This document shows positions 8,831 to 19,038 of a DNA stretch of 64,000 nucleotides, piece by piece. A program made the position numbers and the translations under genes. Each line of letters starts with the position of its first letter. Position 1 is the first letter of the stretch. The notes under the pieces were generated by a model. The model had not been told where the DNA came from. It saw nothing but the letters and a program-made list of their open reading frames with translations, and searched no databases. Origin of the DNA: Mycobacterium sp. MBM (GTDB lineage: Bacteria; Actinomycetota; Actinomycetes; Mycobacteriales; Mycobacteriaceae); the NCBI GenBank assembly GCA_021648845.1, contig JAKJHY010000003.1, positions 62,001 through 126,000 on the forward strand, read 5' to 3'.

Positions 8831-9663
8831 AGCAGGCGAGCCATCCCGTTGACCGGCCCGTGGCCGCGCCCTATCGGATAGGCGGCCCGGATGCATTCGG
8901 TGACCCAGCCCTTGGCGAAGCGCACCGCGGCGGGCATCGGGTGGCCGTGCGCCAGCGCGGCGGCGATGGCCGCCGCGAGCGTATCGCCGGCGCCGTGATC
9001 GTGGTGGGTGGCGATGCGCGCCGCGGCGAATTGGTGGAAGTCCGAGCCGTCGAACAGCAGATCGGTGCTGACCGCGGAGGTGCGCAGATGGCCGCCCTTG
9101 ACCAGCGCCCAACGCGGCCCCAGGGCGTGCAGGGCGCGGGCGGCATCCCGCTGACTACGGTCGTCGACGACGTCGATGCCGACCAGCAGGCGCACCTCGT
9201 CGAGGTTCGGCGTGACCAGCGCCGCCAGCGGGATCAGGGCATTGCGCATGGTGTCGAGCGCGCTCGGATGTAGCAGTGGTTCACCGACATTGGAGGCACA
9301 GACCGGGTCCACCACCAACGGGACGGCGCCGGCCAGTCGTTCCGCACGCCAGGTGTCCACGACCGTCTCGATGATGTCGGCGGATGCCAGCATGCCGGTC
9401 TTGGCCGCCTCGATACCGATATCGGCGGTCACGGCGCTGATCTGCCCGGCCACGACGTCGACGGGAATCTCGTGGAACGCCTTGACTCCCAATGAGTTCT
9501 GCACGGTCACTGCGGTCACTGCGGCACATCCGTGCACCCCGAGCATGGCAAAGGTGCGCATATCGGCCTGCAGGCCGGCGCTGCCACCGGAGTCCGAACC
9601 GGCGATCGTCAGGACCCGCCGCGGCGTCTGGCCCGGTGCCGGCAGCGTGAGGGTGTCGATCAG
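8827..9663 (-). CDS. thiD: Hydroxymethylpyrimidine/phosphomethylpyrimidine kinase (second ThiD copy)
   Basis: A ribokinase-fold HMP/HMP-P kinase of thiamine biosynthesis, about 278 residues. The substrate loop GSDSGGSAGLQAD, the DPVCAS strand and the GAGDTLAAA anion-hole/catalytic Asp motif are all present. The first ATG in frame is at 9561, but starting there would delete the substrate loop. Homology to the other ThiD in this window runs upstream to a CTG at 9663, exactly where the paralogue has ATG, and CTGA overlaps the stop of the gene before it. I therefore take CTG as the probable start. By eye it is roughly 70% identical to the copy at 12843-13682. Confidence 0.85.
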   Translation of the reverse strand: MIDTLTLPAPGQTPRRVLTIAGSDSGGSAGLQADMRTFAMLGVHGCAAVTAVTVQNSLGVKAFHEIPVDVVAGQISAVTADIGIEAAKTGMLASADIIETVVDTWRAERLAGAVPLVVDPVCASNVGEPLLHPSALDTMRNALIPLAALVTPNLDEVRLLVGIDVVDDRSQRDAARALHALGPRWALVKGGHLRTSAVSTDLLFDGSDFHQFAAARIATHHDHGAGDTLAAAIAAALAHGHPMPAAVRFAKGWVTECIRAAYPIGRGHGPVNGMARLL

Positions 9664-9929
9664 CGGTTCTTCGCGGCGTTGACGCCCAGATAGGCGCCGT
9701 AGCCCAGGGCGCCGAGGACCGCCAGCTTGCGGGTCTGCGGGAACAGCAGCCCGGCGCCGACGGCGGTCTCGATGGCGCCGTTGGTCTTGATGTGGCGGGC
9801 GGTGTCACGGGGGAAGGCGGGTTTGGTGATCGGTTCGAACACCTGGGGGGCGACGAAATGTGCGAGTCCCGCCCCGAGCAGTGACAGGCCGGCGACGGTG
9901 GCACGCTTGGAACTCTTCTTCTCGGCCAA
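9660..9929 (-). CDS. Small DoxX-like membrane protein
   Basis: An 89-residue protein with a Lys-rich N-terminus (MAEKKSSKR) and two or three short hydrophobic stretches, ending LGVNAAKNR. The central layout (a GAGLAHFVAPQ stretch, then an NGAIETAVGAGL helix) looks like the small DoxX-like membrane proteins common in actinobacteria; function is unknown. The start is TTG, supported by a good purine-rich GAGAGGGA stretch upstream. It lies 11 bases after the monooxygenase stop, and its TGA overlaps the presumed CTG start of thiD, so it belongs to the TPP-riboswitch operon. Confidence 0.7.
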   Translation of the reverse strand: MAEKKSSKRATVAGLSLLGAGLAHFVAPQVFEPITKPAFPRDTARHIKTNGAIETAVGAGLLFPQTRKLAVLGALGYGAYLGVNAAKNR

Positions 9930-9940
9930 GGCAATCCCTC

Positions 9941-11416
9941 TCAGTTGATGGCGTAATCGCTCAACGGGAACTCGGAGGCTTCCCGGATCGCGGTCTCGGT
10001 GGTGGTGGGCCGCAGCAGGGTGGGCTCACCGGCCGGGTTGTAGTAGTAGGACCGGGCGCTCGCGCAGTTGCCGAGGGTGAACAGCGAATCGCCGAGCAGC
10101 TCGGTCATCCGATCCAGGTAGCGGGTGTTGGCCTCTTCGGTGACCTCGAACGTGGTGGCGCCGCGGCGTCGCACCTCACCGAAAAGACGGTCCATCAGCC
10201 GCATCTGGTATTCCATCGTGTTGAAGAAGTTCAGGCCGAGGAACGCATACGGGCTGGCCAGGCTGAGATAGTTCGGGAAGTAGGGCATGGACACGCCCTG
10301 ATAGGCCTGGAAGCGTGTTTCGCGCCACCACTTTCCGAGGTTGCGGCCGTCGCGCCCGATCACCTCGATGGCCGGGAAGTTCGCCTCCCAGAGGTCGAAA
10401 CCGGTGGCCAACACCAGGGTGTCGATCTCGGTCTTGGTGCCGTCCTTGCCGACGATGCCGTCGGCCTGGACATGGTCGATACCGGCGTCCTGCAGGTGGA
10501 CGTTGTCCCGGGTGAACGCCCGGTAGTAGCCGTTGCTGAATGTCGGTCGCTTGCAACCGAAATCGTAGTCGGGTGTGAGCCTTCGGCGCAGCTCCTTGTC
10601 GCGGATGGTGACGAACCGGTGCAGTTTGGACAGGTCGGCCGCCGAGATGTTGCCCCGCCCGCGGAACGTCTTGTAGTGCACCACCCCGATCGTGACCATC
10701 CACTCGTAGACGGAGTCGGTGAACCAGCGCAGCACCCGCTGGGTGGCGGGGACCCGGGCGAAAAGCTTCTTGGCCAACGGCCCGAACCGGATATCGATCT
10801 TGGGGACCACCCAGATCGGTGTGCGCTGATAGACGGTCAGCTCGGCGGCCTTCTTGGCCAGCTCGGGGATCAGCTGCACGGCGGTGGCGCCGGTGCCGAT
10901 GACCGCGATCCGCTCGCCGGTGGGGTCGTAGTCGTCCTGCCAGTCGGTGGTGTGGATGACGCGGCCCGCGAAGCTGTCGATACCCGGGATGTCGGGGATT
11001 TTGGGCTGGGAGAGGAATCCGGTGGCGGTGATGAGGTAGCGGGTGCTCAACACCTCGCCGTCGAGCAGGCTCACCTGCCACTGGCTGGTCTCGTCGTCCC
11101 AGCGGGCGCCCTCGACGACGGTGCGCAGCCGAATGTGGCGGCGCACGTCGTACTTGTCGGCGACTCCGTCGGCGTATTGCTTGATCTCGGTGCCGGTGGA
11201 GAACAGCCGCGACCAGTTCGGGTTGGGTTCGAAGAAATAGGAGTAGGTGGTGGTGGGGACGTCGACGGCAAGCCCGGGATAGTGATTCACATACCAGGTG
11301 CCGCCGAGGTCGTCCTCACGGTCGAGGATCACGAAGTTCTCGATCCCCAACCGTTTGAGCTGGATGGCGGCACCGATACCGGCGAAACCAGCGCCCACGA
11401 TGACGGCGTCAAACAT
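9941..11416 (-). CDS. Flavin-containing monooxygenase, Baeyer-Villiger type
   Basis: About 491 residues. FAD-binding motif GAGFAG at residues 8-13, the Baeyer-Villiger fingerprint FxGxxxHxxxW at 149-159 (FAGRVIHTTDW), and the NADPH-binding motif GTGATA at 174-179. Such enzymes insert oxygen next to a ketone or oxidise heteroatoms; mycobacteria carry many, including EthA. Start ATG 11416 gives the canonical MFDAVIVGAG; an in-frame extension upstream has no family support. It lies 16 bases after the previous stop and 11 before the next gene, inside the thiC-led operon, where a role in thiamine metabolism is not obvious. Confidence 0.92.
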   Translation of the reverse strand: MFDAVIVGAGFAGIGAAIQLKRLGIENFVILDREDDLGGTWYVNHYPGLAVDVPTTTYSYFFEPNPNWSRLFSTGTEIKQYADGVADKYDVRRHIRLRTVVEGARWDDETSQWQVSLLDGEVLSTRYLITATGFLSQPKIPDIPGIDSFAGRVIHTTDWQDDYDPTGERIAVIGTGATAVQLIPELAKKAAELTVYQRTPIWVVPKIDIRFGPLAKKLFARVPATQRVLRWFTDSVYEWMVTIGVVHYKTFRGRGNISAADLSKLHRFVTIRDKELRRRLTPDYDFGCKRPTFSNGYYRAFTRDNVHLQDAGIDHVQADGIVGKDGTKTEIDTLVLATGFDLWEANFPAIEVIGRDGRNLGKWWRETRFQAYQGVSMPYFPNYLSLASPYAFLGLNFFNTMEYQMRLMDRLFGEVRRRGATTFEVTEEANTRYLDRMTELLGDSLFTLGNCASARSYYYNPAGEPTLLRPTTTETAIREASEFPLSDYAIN

Positions 11417-11432
11417 GGGTGAAACGGTACCC

Positions 11433-12239
11433 CTAGCCCTGCAGCGATCCGGTACGCGGCACATCGGTGGTGGCGATGCACGTCACGGCCCGGTCGCCGC
11501 GTTTCCAGGAGTCCGCGGTGGGATAGAGCACGAACATCCCCACCTCGGGGTCGGCCATTGCCTCGGGGGAGAACTCCTCCAGCGCGGGCTGGCATTGGTC
11601 TTGGTACTCGATGATCGCGGTCTCGCCGGGGAACTCGTCGCCCGGCACGGTGGCGACGTAGTAGACCTCACCCTTGTGCGGTTCGGTGCAGGCCACGGTC
11701 TTCACCGAGGCCACCAGGCTGGCATCGGACGGGATCTCCGACAAGCAGTCGCCGACGCCGACGTCGGCGGCGTTCACCGCGTTGGGGTCGAAGATGTCGG
11801 CGAGCTCACTGTTCTTGATTTCGTCGGAGTTGGCCACGATCAGCGCGACGGCGGCGATGCCGACCAGCACCCACAGCCCCGACAGCACCAGGCCGGCGAT
11901 CGCCATCCCGCGCCCACCCTGGCCCTCTTTGGCCTTCTTGAGACCGACGAAACCGCAGATCACGCTGATCAGTACGCCGCCGATGAGCCCGAAGATCAGC
12001 GAGACGATGGCCCACCAGTTGGTGGCCGGCGGCCGGGGCGGGGGGTAGGCCTGCCCGTAGGGATCGGAGTAGGGCAGGGGTGGGGGTGGTGGGAAATTGC
12101 CGGCCGGGGGTGGCGGGAAATTGCCGGCCGGGGGTGGCGGGAAATTGCCAGCTGGGGGTGGTGGGAAGCTACCGGCCGGAGGTGGTGGGTAGTTCCCCGG
12201 TGGCGGTGGTGGGAATTCCCCGTGCGGCGGAACGCTCAT
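11433..12239 (-). CDS. Proline-rich membrane protein with septum-formation-like domain
   Basis: A 268-residue protein in three parts: residues 1-80 are proline-rich and contain five 8-residue repeats (PPPPAGNF type, residues 10-49); residues about 85-150 contain two hydrophobic helices in a DUF4190-like arrangement; the remainder is an extracytoplasmic domain with paired cysteines (GDCL, VACTEPH, DQCQ, VTCI) resembling the septum-formation domain family. ATG overlaps the hydrolase stop as ATGA. Proline-rich N-termini of this kind are common in mycobacterial envelope and division proteins. Exact role unknown. Confidence 0.8.
   Translation of the reverse strand: MSVPPHGEFPPPPPGNYPPPPAGSFPPPPAGNFPPPPAGNFPPPPAGNFPPPPPLPYSDPYGQAYPPPRPPATNWWAIVSLIFGLIGGVLISVICGFVGLKKAKEGQGGRGMAIAGLVLSGLWVLVGIAAVALIVANSDEIKNSELADIFDPNAVNAADVGVGDCLSEIPSDASLVASVKTVACTEPHKGEVYYVATVPGDEFPGETAIIEYQDQCQPALEEFSPEAMADPEVGMFVLYPTADSWKRGDRAVTCIATTDVPRTGSLQG
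12093..12212 (-). repeat. Five in-frame 24-bp coding repeats (PPPPAGNF)
   Basis: Five tandem 24-bp units encode variants of the octapeptide PPPPAGNF (first PPPPPGNY, then PPPPAGSF, then three PPPPAGNF). The last units are nearly identical at DNA level, which suggests recent slippage or unequal exchange. Being in phase, copy-number change would lengthen or shorten the proline-rich tail without a frameshift. Confidence 0.9.
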
Positions 12240-12842
12240 GCAAGAAAGATAGCCGCGGCGTTCACCGCGAGCAGGGGGACGTCCAAAGTCTTGGAGCCGA
12301 GATCGTGGCGGGCCCCGCTGACCTCGACGATCTGGGTCGGCCCGGACACCAGGGCGGCCGCGGCCCGGATCTCGGCGATGGTGCCGAACGGGTCGGCGGT
12401 GCCGTGGGTGAACACGGTCGCCGTGGTGATGTCGGGCAGGTGCTCGGTGCGGGCGCGTTCGGGTTTGCCGGGCGGGTGCAGCGGATAGGAGAACAGGGTC
12501 AGCACATCGGGTGCGGCGTTGTGCGCGGCCGCCACCATCGATGTCATGCGCCCGCCGTAGGAGTGTCCGCCGGCGATGACCGGGCCGTGGCCCTGGGCGC
12601 GGGCCCAGCCGATCGCCTCGGCGATGCCCTGTTGATCGGAGGCGGCCGAGTTCGACGGCGGCCCCTTGGGCCGGCGGCGCCGGTAGGGCAGGTTGTAGCG
12701 GACCGCCAGGTACCCGCGGCGCGCCCATTCGTCGCAGACCCGCACCAGCATCGGGGAATCGCGGTTACCGCCGGCGCCGTGGGTCAGCACCACCGTGCCG
12801 GCGGGTGCGGTTGCGGGTTCGTGCGCGATCCCCGCGATGTCC

Positions 12843-12853
<11 letters not shown>
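12236..12853 (-). CDS. Alpha/beta hydrolase, dienelactone-hydrolase/Tex30-like
   Basis: A 205-residue alpha/beta-hydrolase-fold protein. Visible elements are the oxyanion strand VVLTHGAGGNRDS, the nucleophile elbow GGHSYGGR (Ser in GHSYG), a late Asp in THGTADPFG, and a His in SGARHDLG near the end. It resembles KANL3/Tex30-type hydrolases and corresponds by position to M. tuberculosis Rv0421c (recalled, not aligned). Its first 11 bases overlap the end of thiD. Its stop overlaps the following ATG. Substrate unknown. Confidence 0.85.
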
Positions 12854-15238
<2,385 letters not shown>

Positions 15239-15246
15239 CTACACAT

Positions 15247-15335
15247 CTCCCTACGCCGGCATTACCCGGTCAGGTTCGTACGGTCGACGGCCCTAGCCGT
15301 CCTCTCAGCGCGCTGGTGCGCGCTCCCGTGTGGAC
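15247..15335 (-). promoter_or_regulatory. TPP (THI-box) riboswitch
   Basis: Read on the minus strand, the region contains the conserved thi-box elements in order: GCTGAGAGG, then GAACCTGACCGGGTAATGCC followed by GGCGTAGGGA, matching the pyrimidine- and pyrophosphate-sensing arms of TPP aptamers. A variable GC-rich hairpin (the inverted GCGCGC segments near 15310-15325) sits before CTGAGA. It ends about 9-14 bases before the thiC ATG, overlapping the ribosome-binding region, so translational repression by TPP is the likely mechanism. Boundaries are approximate. Confidence 0.96.
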
Positions 15336-15364
15336 GGGTTCAACGTAGCGCATCCGCGTCCGGA

Positions 15365-15394
15365 TTGGCGAGAGATCGTTTGTATAGCTAATAT
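15365..15394 (+). promoter_or_regulatory. Possible promoter of the MFS gene in an AT-rich island
   Basis: TTGGCG at 15365-15370 and TAATAT at 15389-15394 are separated by 18 bases, a fair match to an SigA-type promoter, 31 bases before the MFS ATG. The surrounding 25 bases (about 15379-15403) are strikingly AT-rich for this genome. The same island read on the minus strand offers TATACA as a possible -10 for the thiC transcript, so it may serve both directions. Not proven by sequence alone. Confidence 0.4.
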
Positions 15395-15425
15395 ATGTTT
15401 TCGCCGATTGGGAGATCGAGACCTG

Positions 15426-17123
15426 ATGACCACTGAGCTCGAACGCACGCGTGCCCGACTGGATCACGACCATCCCCGCTACAAGTGGATCGTGCTGTCC
15501 AACACGACGTTGGGCATCCTGCTGGCCGCGATCAACGCATCCATCGTGCTGATCTCACTGCCGGCGATCTTCCGCGGTATCGGGCTGAACCCACTGGCGC
15601 CGGGCAATGTCGGCTATCTGCTCTGGATGATCATGGGCTACCTGGTGGTGACGGCCGTGCTGGTCGTCCCGTTCGGCCGGCTCGGGGACATGTTCGGGCG
15701 GGTGCGGATCTACAACCTGGGCTTCGTGGTCTTCACGGTGGCGGCCGTGGCGCTGTCGTTCGACCCGTTCCACCTCGGTGGCGGCGCGGTGTGGCTGATC
15801 GGCTGGCGCGTCGTCCAGGGCGTCGGCGGGGCCATGTTGATGGCGTCATCGTCGGCGATCCTCACCGATGCCTTCCCGGCCAACCAGCGTGGGATGGCGC
15901 TCGGGGTCAACATGGTGGCCGCGGTGGCCGGGTCGTTCCTGGGGCTGCTGATCGGCGGTGTGCTCTCCGAGTGGCACTGGCAGGCGATCTTCTGGGTGGG
16001 TGTGCCGATCGGCGTGCTCGGCACGGTGTGGAGCGTGCGCTCGCTACGTGAGCTCGGGGTGCGTACCCCCGGGCGGTTGGACTGGGCGGGCACGCTGTCC
16101 TTCGGCATCGGGTTGACCGTGCTGCTGGTGGGGATCACCTACGGCATCCAGCCCTACGGCGATGCCACCACCGGGTGGACCAATCCGTGGGTGCTCGGAT
16201 CGATCATCGCCGGCCTGGCAATCCTGGTCGCCTTCTGCCTCATCGAACTGCGGGTCGCGCAGCCGATGGTCGATATCCGGCTGTTCCGTTCGGCCGCATT
16301 CGGGATGGGGAACCTGGCCGGCCTGATGTCCTCGGTGGGTCGTGGCGGCCTGCAGTTCATGTTGATCATCTGGCTGCAGGGCATCTGGCTTCCCTTGCAC
16401 GGGTACAGCTTCGAATCGACCCCGCTGTGGGCCGGCATCTATCTGCTGCCCGTCACCGTCGGGTTCCTGGTGGCTGCGCCGGTGGCCGGCACGCTGGCCG
16501 ACCGGTTCGGCGCCCGGCCCCTGACGGTCGGCGGCATGCTGCTGATGGCGGCGTCCTTCATAGCGCTGCTGCTGATTCCGGTGAACTTCGACTACTGGAT
16601 CTTCGCGCTGCTGGTGTTTCTCAACGGCCTGGGCGGTGGCATCTTCACCGCACCCAACACCGCGGCCATCATGTCGAGCGTGCCGCCCGCCCAGCGCGGT
16701 GCCGCATCGGGTGTGCGGGCGACCTTCTTCAACGCCGGATCCTCGCTGTCGATCGGCATCTTCTTCTCGCTGATGATCGTCGGGCTGGCCAACTCATTGC
16801 CCGCGACGCTGAGCAGTGGCCTTCAGGCGCAGGGCGTCTCGTCCTCGGTCGCCCACGAGGTGGCCAACACGCCGCCGGTGGGCAGCCTGTTCGCGGCGTT
16901 CCTGGGCTACAACCCGATCGGTGAACTACTCGCACCCTCGGGTGCGCTGGAGGCGCCCGGCGTGCACGCCGACGTGCTGACCGGTAAGACGTTCTTCCCC
17001 GAACTGATCACCGGGCCGTTCCATTCCGGGCTCACGGTGGTGTTCCTGGCCGCCGCCGCCATGATGCTGATCGGCGCGGTGGCGTCGATGTTCAGCGCGG
17101 GGCGGTACGGGGCTGACGCCTAG
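15426..17123 (+). CDS. MFS drug exporter, DHA2 (EmrB/QacA) family
   Basis: A 565-residue transporter with about 14 hydrophobic segments. Family motifs are the helix-2/3 loop GRLGDMFGRVR and the motif-C-like stretch in helix 5. Such proton-driven antiporters export drugs, dyes or metabolites. ATG 15426 is preferred over an upstream in-frame extension that would read through the riboswitch side of the intergenic region. It is transcribed away from thiC and no regulator gene is adjacent. The second half contains an extended extracytoplasmic loop around residues 455-530. Confidence 0.92.
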   Translation: MTTELERTRARLDHDHPRYKWIVLSNTTLGILLAAINASIVLISLPAIFRGIGLNPLAPGNVGYLLWMIMGYLVVTAVLVVPFGRLGDMFGRVRIYNLGFVVFTVAAVALSFDPFHLGGGAVWLIGWRVVQGVGGAMLMASSSAILTDAFPANQRGMALGVNMVAAVAGSFLGLLIGGVLSEWHWQAIFWVGVPIGVLGTVWSVRSLRELGVRTPGRLDWAGTLSFGIGLTVLLVGITYGIQPYGDATTGWTNPWVLGSIIAGLAILVAFCLIELRVAQPMVDIRLFRSAAFGMGNLAGLMSSVGRGGLQFMLIIWLQGIWLPLHGYSFESTPLWAGIYLLPVTVGFLVAAPVAGTLADRFGARPLTVGGMLLMAASFIALLLIPVNFDYWIFALLVFLNGLGGGIFTAPNTAAIMSSVPPAQRGAASGVRATFFNAGSSLSIGIFFSLMIVGLANSLPATLSSGLQAQGVSSSVAHEVANTPPVGSLFAAFLGYNPIGELLAPSGALEAPGVHADVLTGKTFFPELITGPFHSGLTVVFLAAAAMMLIGAVASMFSAGRYGADA

Positions 17124-17477
17124 GACGGTGGGCGCCGCCGCCGGATGTCCGGCAATAGTGGCAGGTCCCGACAAATATTTGCTCCTGCCTGCGCTTGCCG
17201 CACCGCCGCGCACTGTGGTCCGCAGGGCCATCGCGACAACGATATTGCCTGATCAGACGCACGGCCGCCAACTCGGGCGGGCTTTCCACGCGCATCGCGC
17301 GCCAGCTAACTTCGCCGGTGTTCAAGATCGCACCATTGCAAAGGGAAACTACTGATCTTGAAGGTCAACTTGGGCCTATCGAAAGCGCGATGAACAGGCA
17401 TAACCTGGGAGGTGTAGCTGATCGGACGCTCCGTACGCCCGCGGCGGAGTGCCGATGTATCTCAGGGGGATAGCAAC
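17124..17477. other. Gene-free stretch of 354 bases
   Basis: No convincing gene. Open frames on both strands are short and have no clear start or ribosome-binding site; one minus-strand frame contains a CHYC motif but nothing else recognisable. The last 100 bases are less GC-rich and probably hold the promoter and leader of the small secreted protein gene that follows. Confidence 0.5.
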
Positions 17478-17735
17478 ATGCGGAAAGTGATCATGGGGGC
17501 AGTCGTAGCCGCACTCGCGGCGGTGTCCGTCGGCATAGCTGGGCCGGTGCACGCCCTACCGCAGATCGATGATCCAGATCCCAGAACACCCTTCGATTTC
17601 AGTGGGCAGGTCATCGAACTGCCCTTCGGGTTCCGGGTGAAGATCGTCGACTCGGACTGGGAGCCCGGTTTCCAGGGCACCAACGCACCGCGGGGCGCCG
17701 ATCTCACCGGCCCACGCACACACGGAATTCCGTAG
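17478..17735 (+). CDS. Small secreted protein of unknown function
   Basis: An 85-residue protein with a clear Sec signal peptide: Arg-Lys N-terminus, a hydrophobic core of about 18 residues, and a probable AxA cleavage at GPVHA. The mature part of about 58 residues is rich in Pro, Asp and Gly, has no cysteine and matches no family I recognise. A GGGGGAT ribosome-binding stretch lies about six bases before the ATG. The methyltransferase gene begins 27 bases after the stop on the same strand but is unlikely to be related. Confidence 0.75.
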   Translation: MRKVIMGAVVAALAAVSVGIAGPVHALPQIDDPDPRTPFDFSGQVIELPFGFRVKIVDSDWEPGFQGTNAPRGADLTGPRTHGIP

Positions 17736-17762
17736 GGCTGGTCCGCGCCTACACTCGGCACG

Positions 17763-18404
17763 GTGACGACCATTCAGCGCAGGGCCTTCAACGACGCGAT
17801 CACCCGGTTCTGGAGCTTCGCCGCACCGGCCTATGACACCGGCTGCCTGCAGCGCTTCGTCTACAAACCCGCCCAGGACGAGGTCGTCGCGCAGCTGCGC
17901 AGCCACGGCTGCCGCCAGATCGCCGACATAGCCTGCGGCACCGGCATCCTGGCCGCCCGCATCCAGCGCGACCTACGCCCCGACGAGGTGTACGGCCTGG
18001 ACATGTCCGACGGCATGCTGGCGCAGGCCCGGCAGCGCTGCGATCGGGTGCGCTGGATGTCGGCACCGGCCGAGCAGTTGCCGTTCGAGGACGGCTTCCT
18101 GGACGCGGTGGTCACCACCTCGGCGTTCCACTTCTTCGACCAGCCTGCGGCGCTGGCGGAGTTCCATCGGGTGCTGAGCCCCGGTGGCATCGTCGCCGTC
18201 ACCACCATGAGCCCTCGGCATTCGCTGCCGGTGCTCCACGCCCTGTCGTCGGGTCTGGGTGCGCCGGCCCACACGCCGACCCCGGAGGCGATGCGGAACC
18301 TGTTCGTCGCGGCGGGGTTTCAGGTCGAGGACCAGCATCGGGTGCGCCGCCCGGTGTGGACACCGGTGTCGGACCTGATCACCGTCGGCGTCAAGCCTGC
18401 GTGA
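17763..18404 (+). CDS. Class I SAM-dependent methyltransferase
   Basis: A 213-residue Rossmann-fold methyltransferase (Methyltransf_11 type). SAM-binding motif I is ADIACGTGILAARI, the acidic end of strand 2 is YGLDMSDGML, and motif IV-like VVTTSAFHFFDQP follows. Start is GTG at 17763. The substrate is not indicated; the family includes ubiquinone/menaquinone and small-molecule methylases. The final 14 bases overlap the convergent gene. Confidence 0.88.
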   Translation: MTTIQRRAFNDAITRFWSFAAPAYDTGCLQRFVYKPAQDEVVAQLRSHGCRQIADIACGTGILAARIQRDLRPDEVYGLDMSDGMLAQARQRCDRVRWMSAPAEQLPFEDGFLDAVVTTSAFHFFDQPAALAEFHRVLSPGGIVAVTTMSPRHSLPVLHALSSGLGAPAHTPTPEAMRNLFVAAGFQVEDQHRVRRPVWTPVSDLITVGVKPA

Positions 18405-19038
18405 TCCACTTCTCGGCCGCCCTGGCGGCGCGGTGCAGCGCGTCGTACTCGCCGAGGTAGGCGGCGAGCGCCCCGATGACCGGGACCATCCCGAGATAGC
18501 GGAAGATCCGCCGAGGATGCGGCCGCCTGCCCAGTTCGTCGCCGATGGCGTTGAGAATCCCGGCCAGATGCCACACCTTCTGCACGACGTTATCCGGCCA
18601 CGGCTCGTCGATATCGGGTACCGGCGGGTCCGGGATATCCCGCCCGCACAACACCGCGGCCAGCATCCGCACCTGGTCCCGCCGGTCGCTTACCCCGTGC
18701 TCACGCGCCACGGCGCACAGGATGAGCGTCTGGCTGGAGAAACCCAGGAGATCCTGCACCGGCAACCTGCTCGCGATCGCACCGAGGGCACCGGGCCAGG
18801 CCACCGCGACGGTGTCCAGTGCACCCACCCGCCGGATCCACCACCTGATGCGCGCAGCGCGGTCCTTGGCCTCCCAGGCCTGTGTTCCGGGCACCTCGAG
18901 GAACTCCAGATGCCGGCGCACGTCGAGCGGATCGAAATCGGCCAGCACATCCAGGATCAGCCCGGACAAGGCCGCCGCGCGGGCCAGCACATCGGCGACG
19001 TCATTGTCGGACAGCTCGACCTTGGGCAACAGATCCAT
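18391..19038 (-). CDS. Hypothetical protein downstream of xthA
   Basis: A 215-residue protein, largely helical, with two weak hydrophobic patches (WPGALGAIASRL, MVPVIGALAAYLG); I do not recognise a domain. Its ATG overlaps the xthA stop by one base (TGATG), so it is the last gene of the def-jet-xthA operon. By position it could correspond to M. tuberculosis Rv0426c, which I recall as shorter; not confirmed. No signal peptide or catalytic motif is visible. Confidence 0.75.
   Translation of the reverse strand: MDLLPKVELSDNDVADVLARAAALSGLILDVLADFDPLDVRRHLEFLEVPGTQAWEAKDRAARIRWWIRRVGALDTVAVAWPGALGAIASRLPVQDLLGFSSQTLILCAVAREHGVSDRRDQVRMLAAVLCGRDIPDPPVPDIDEPWPDNVVQKVWHLAGILNAIGDELGRRPHPRRIFRYLGMVPVIGALAAYLGEYDALHRAARAAEKWITQA

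Noticed and set aside
12093..12212. Regular short repeats that could suggest a CRISPR array
   Set aside because: The units are contiguous with no spacers and lie in frame within a proline-rich coding sequence.
17092..17325. Minus-strand open frame with RCG and CHYC motifs as a possible zinc-ribbon gene
   Set aside because: It overlaps the end of the MFS gene, has no ribosome-binding site and no recognisable fold; the cysteines may be chance.
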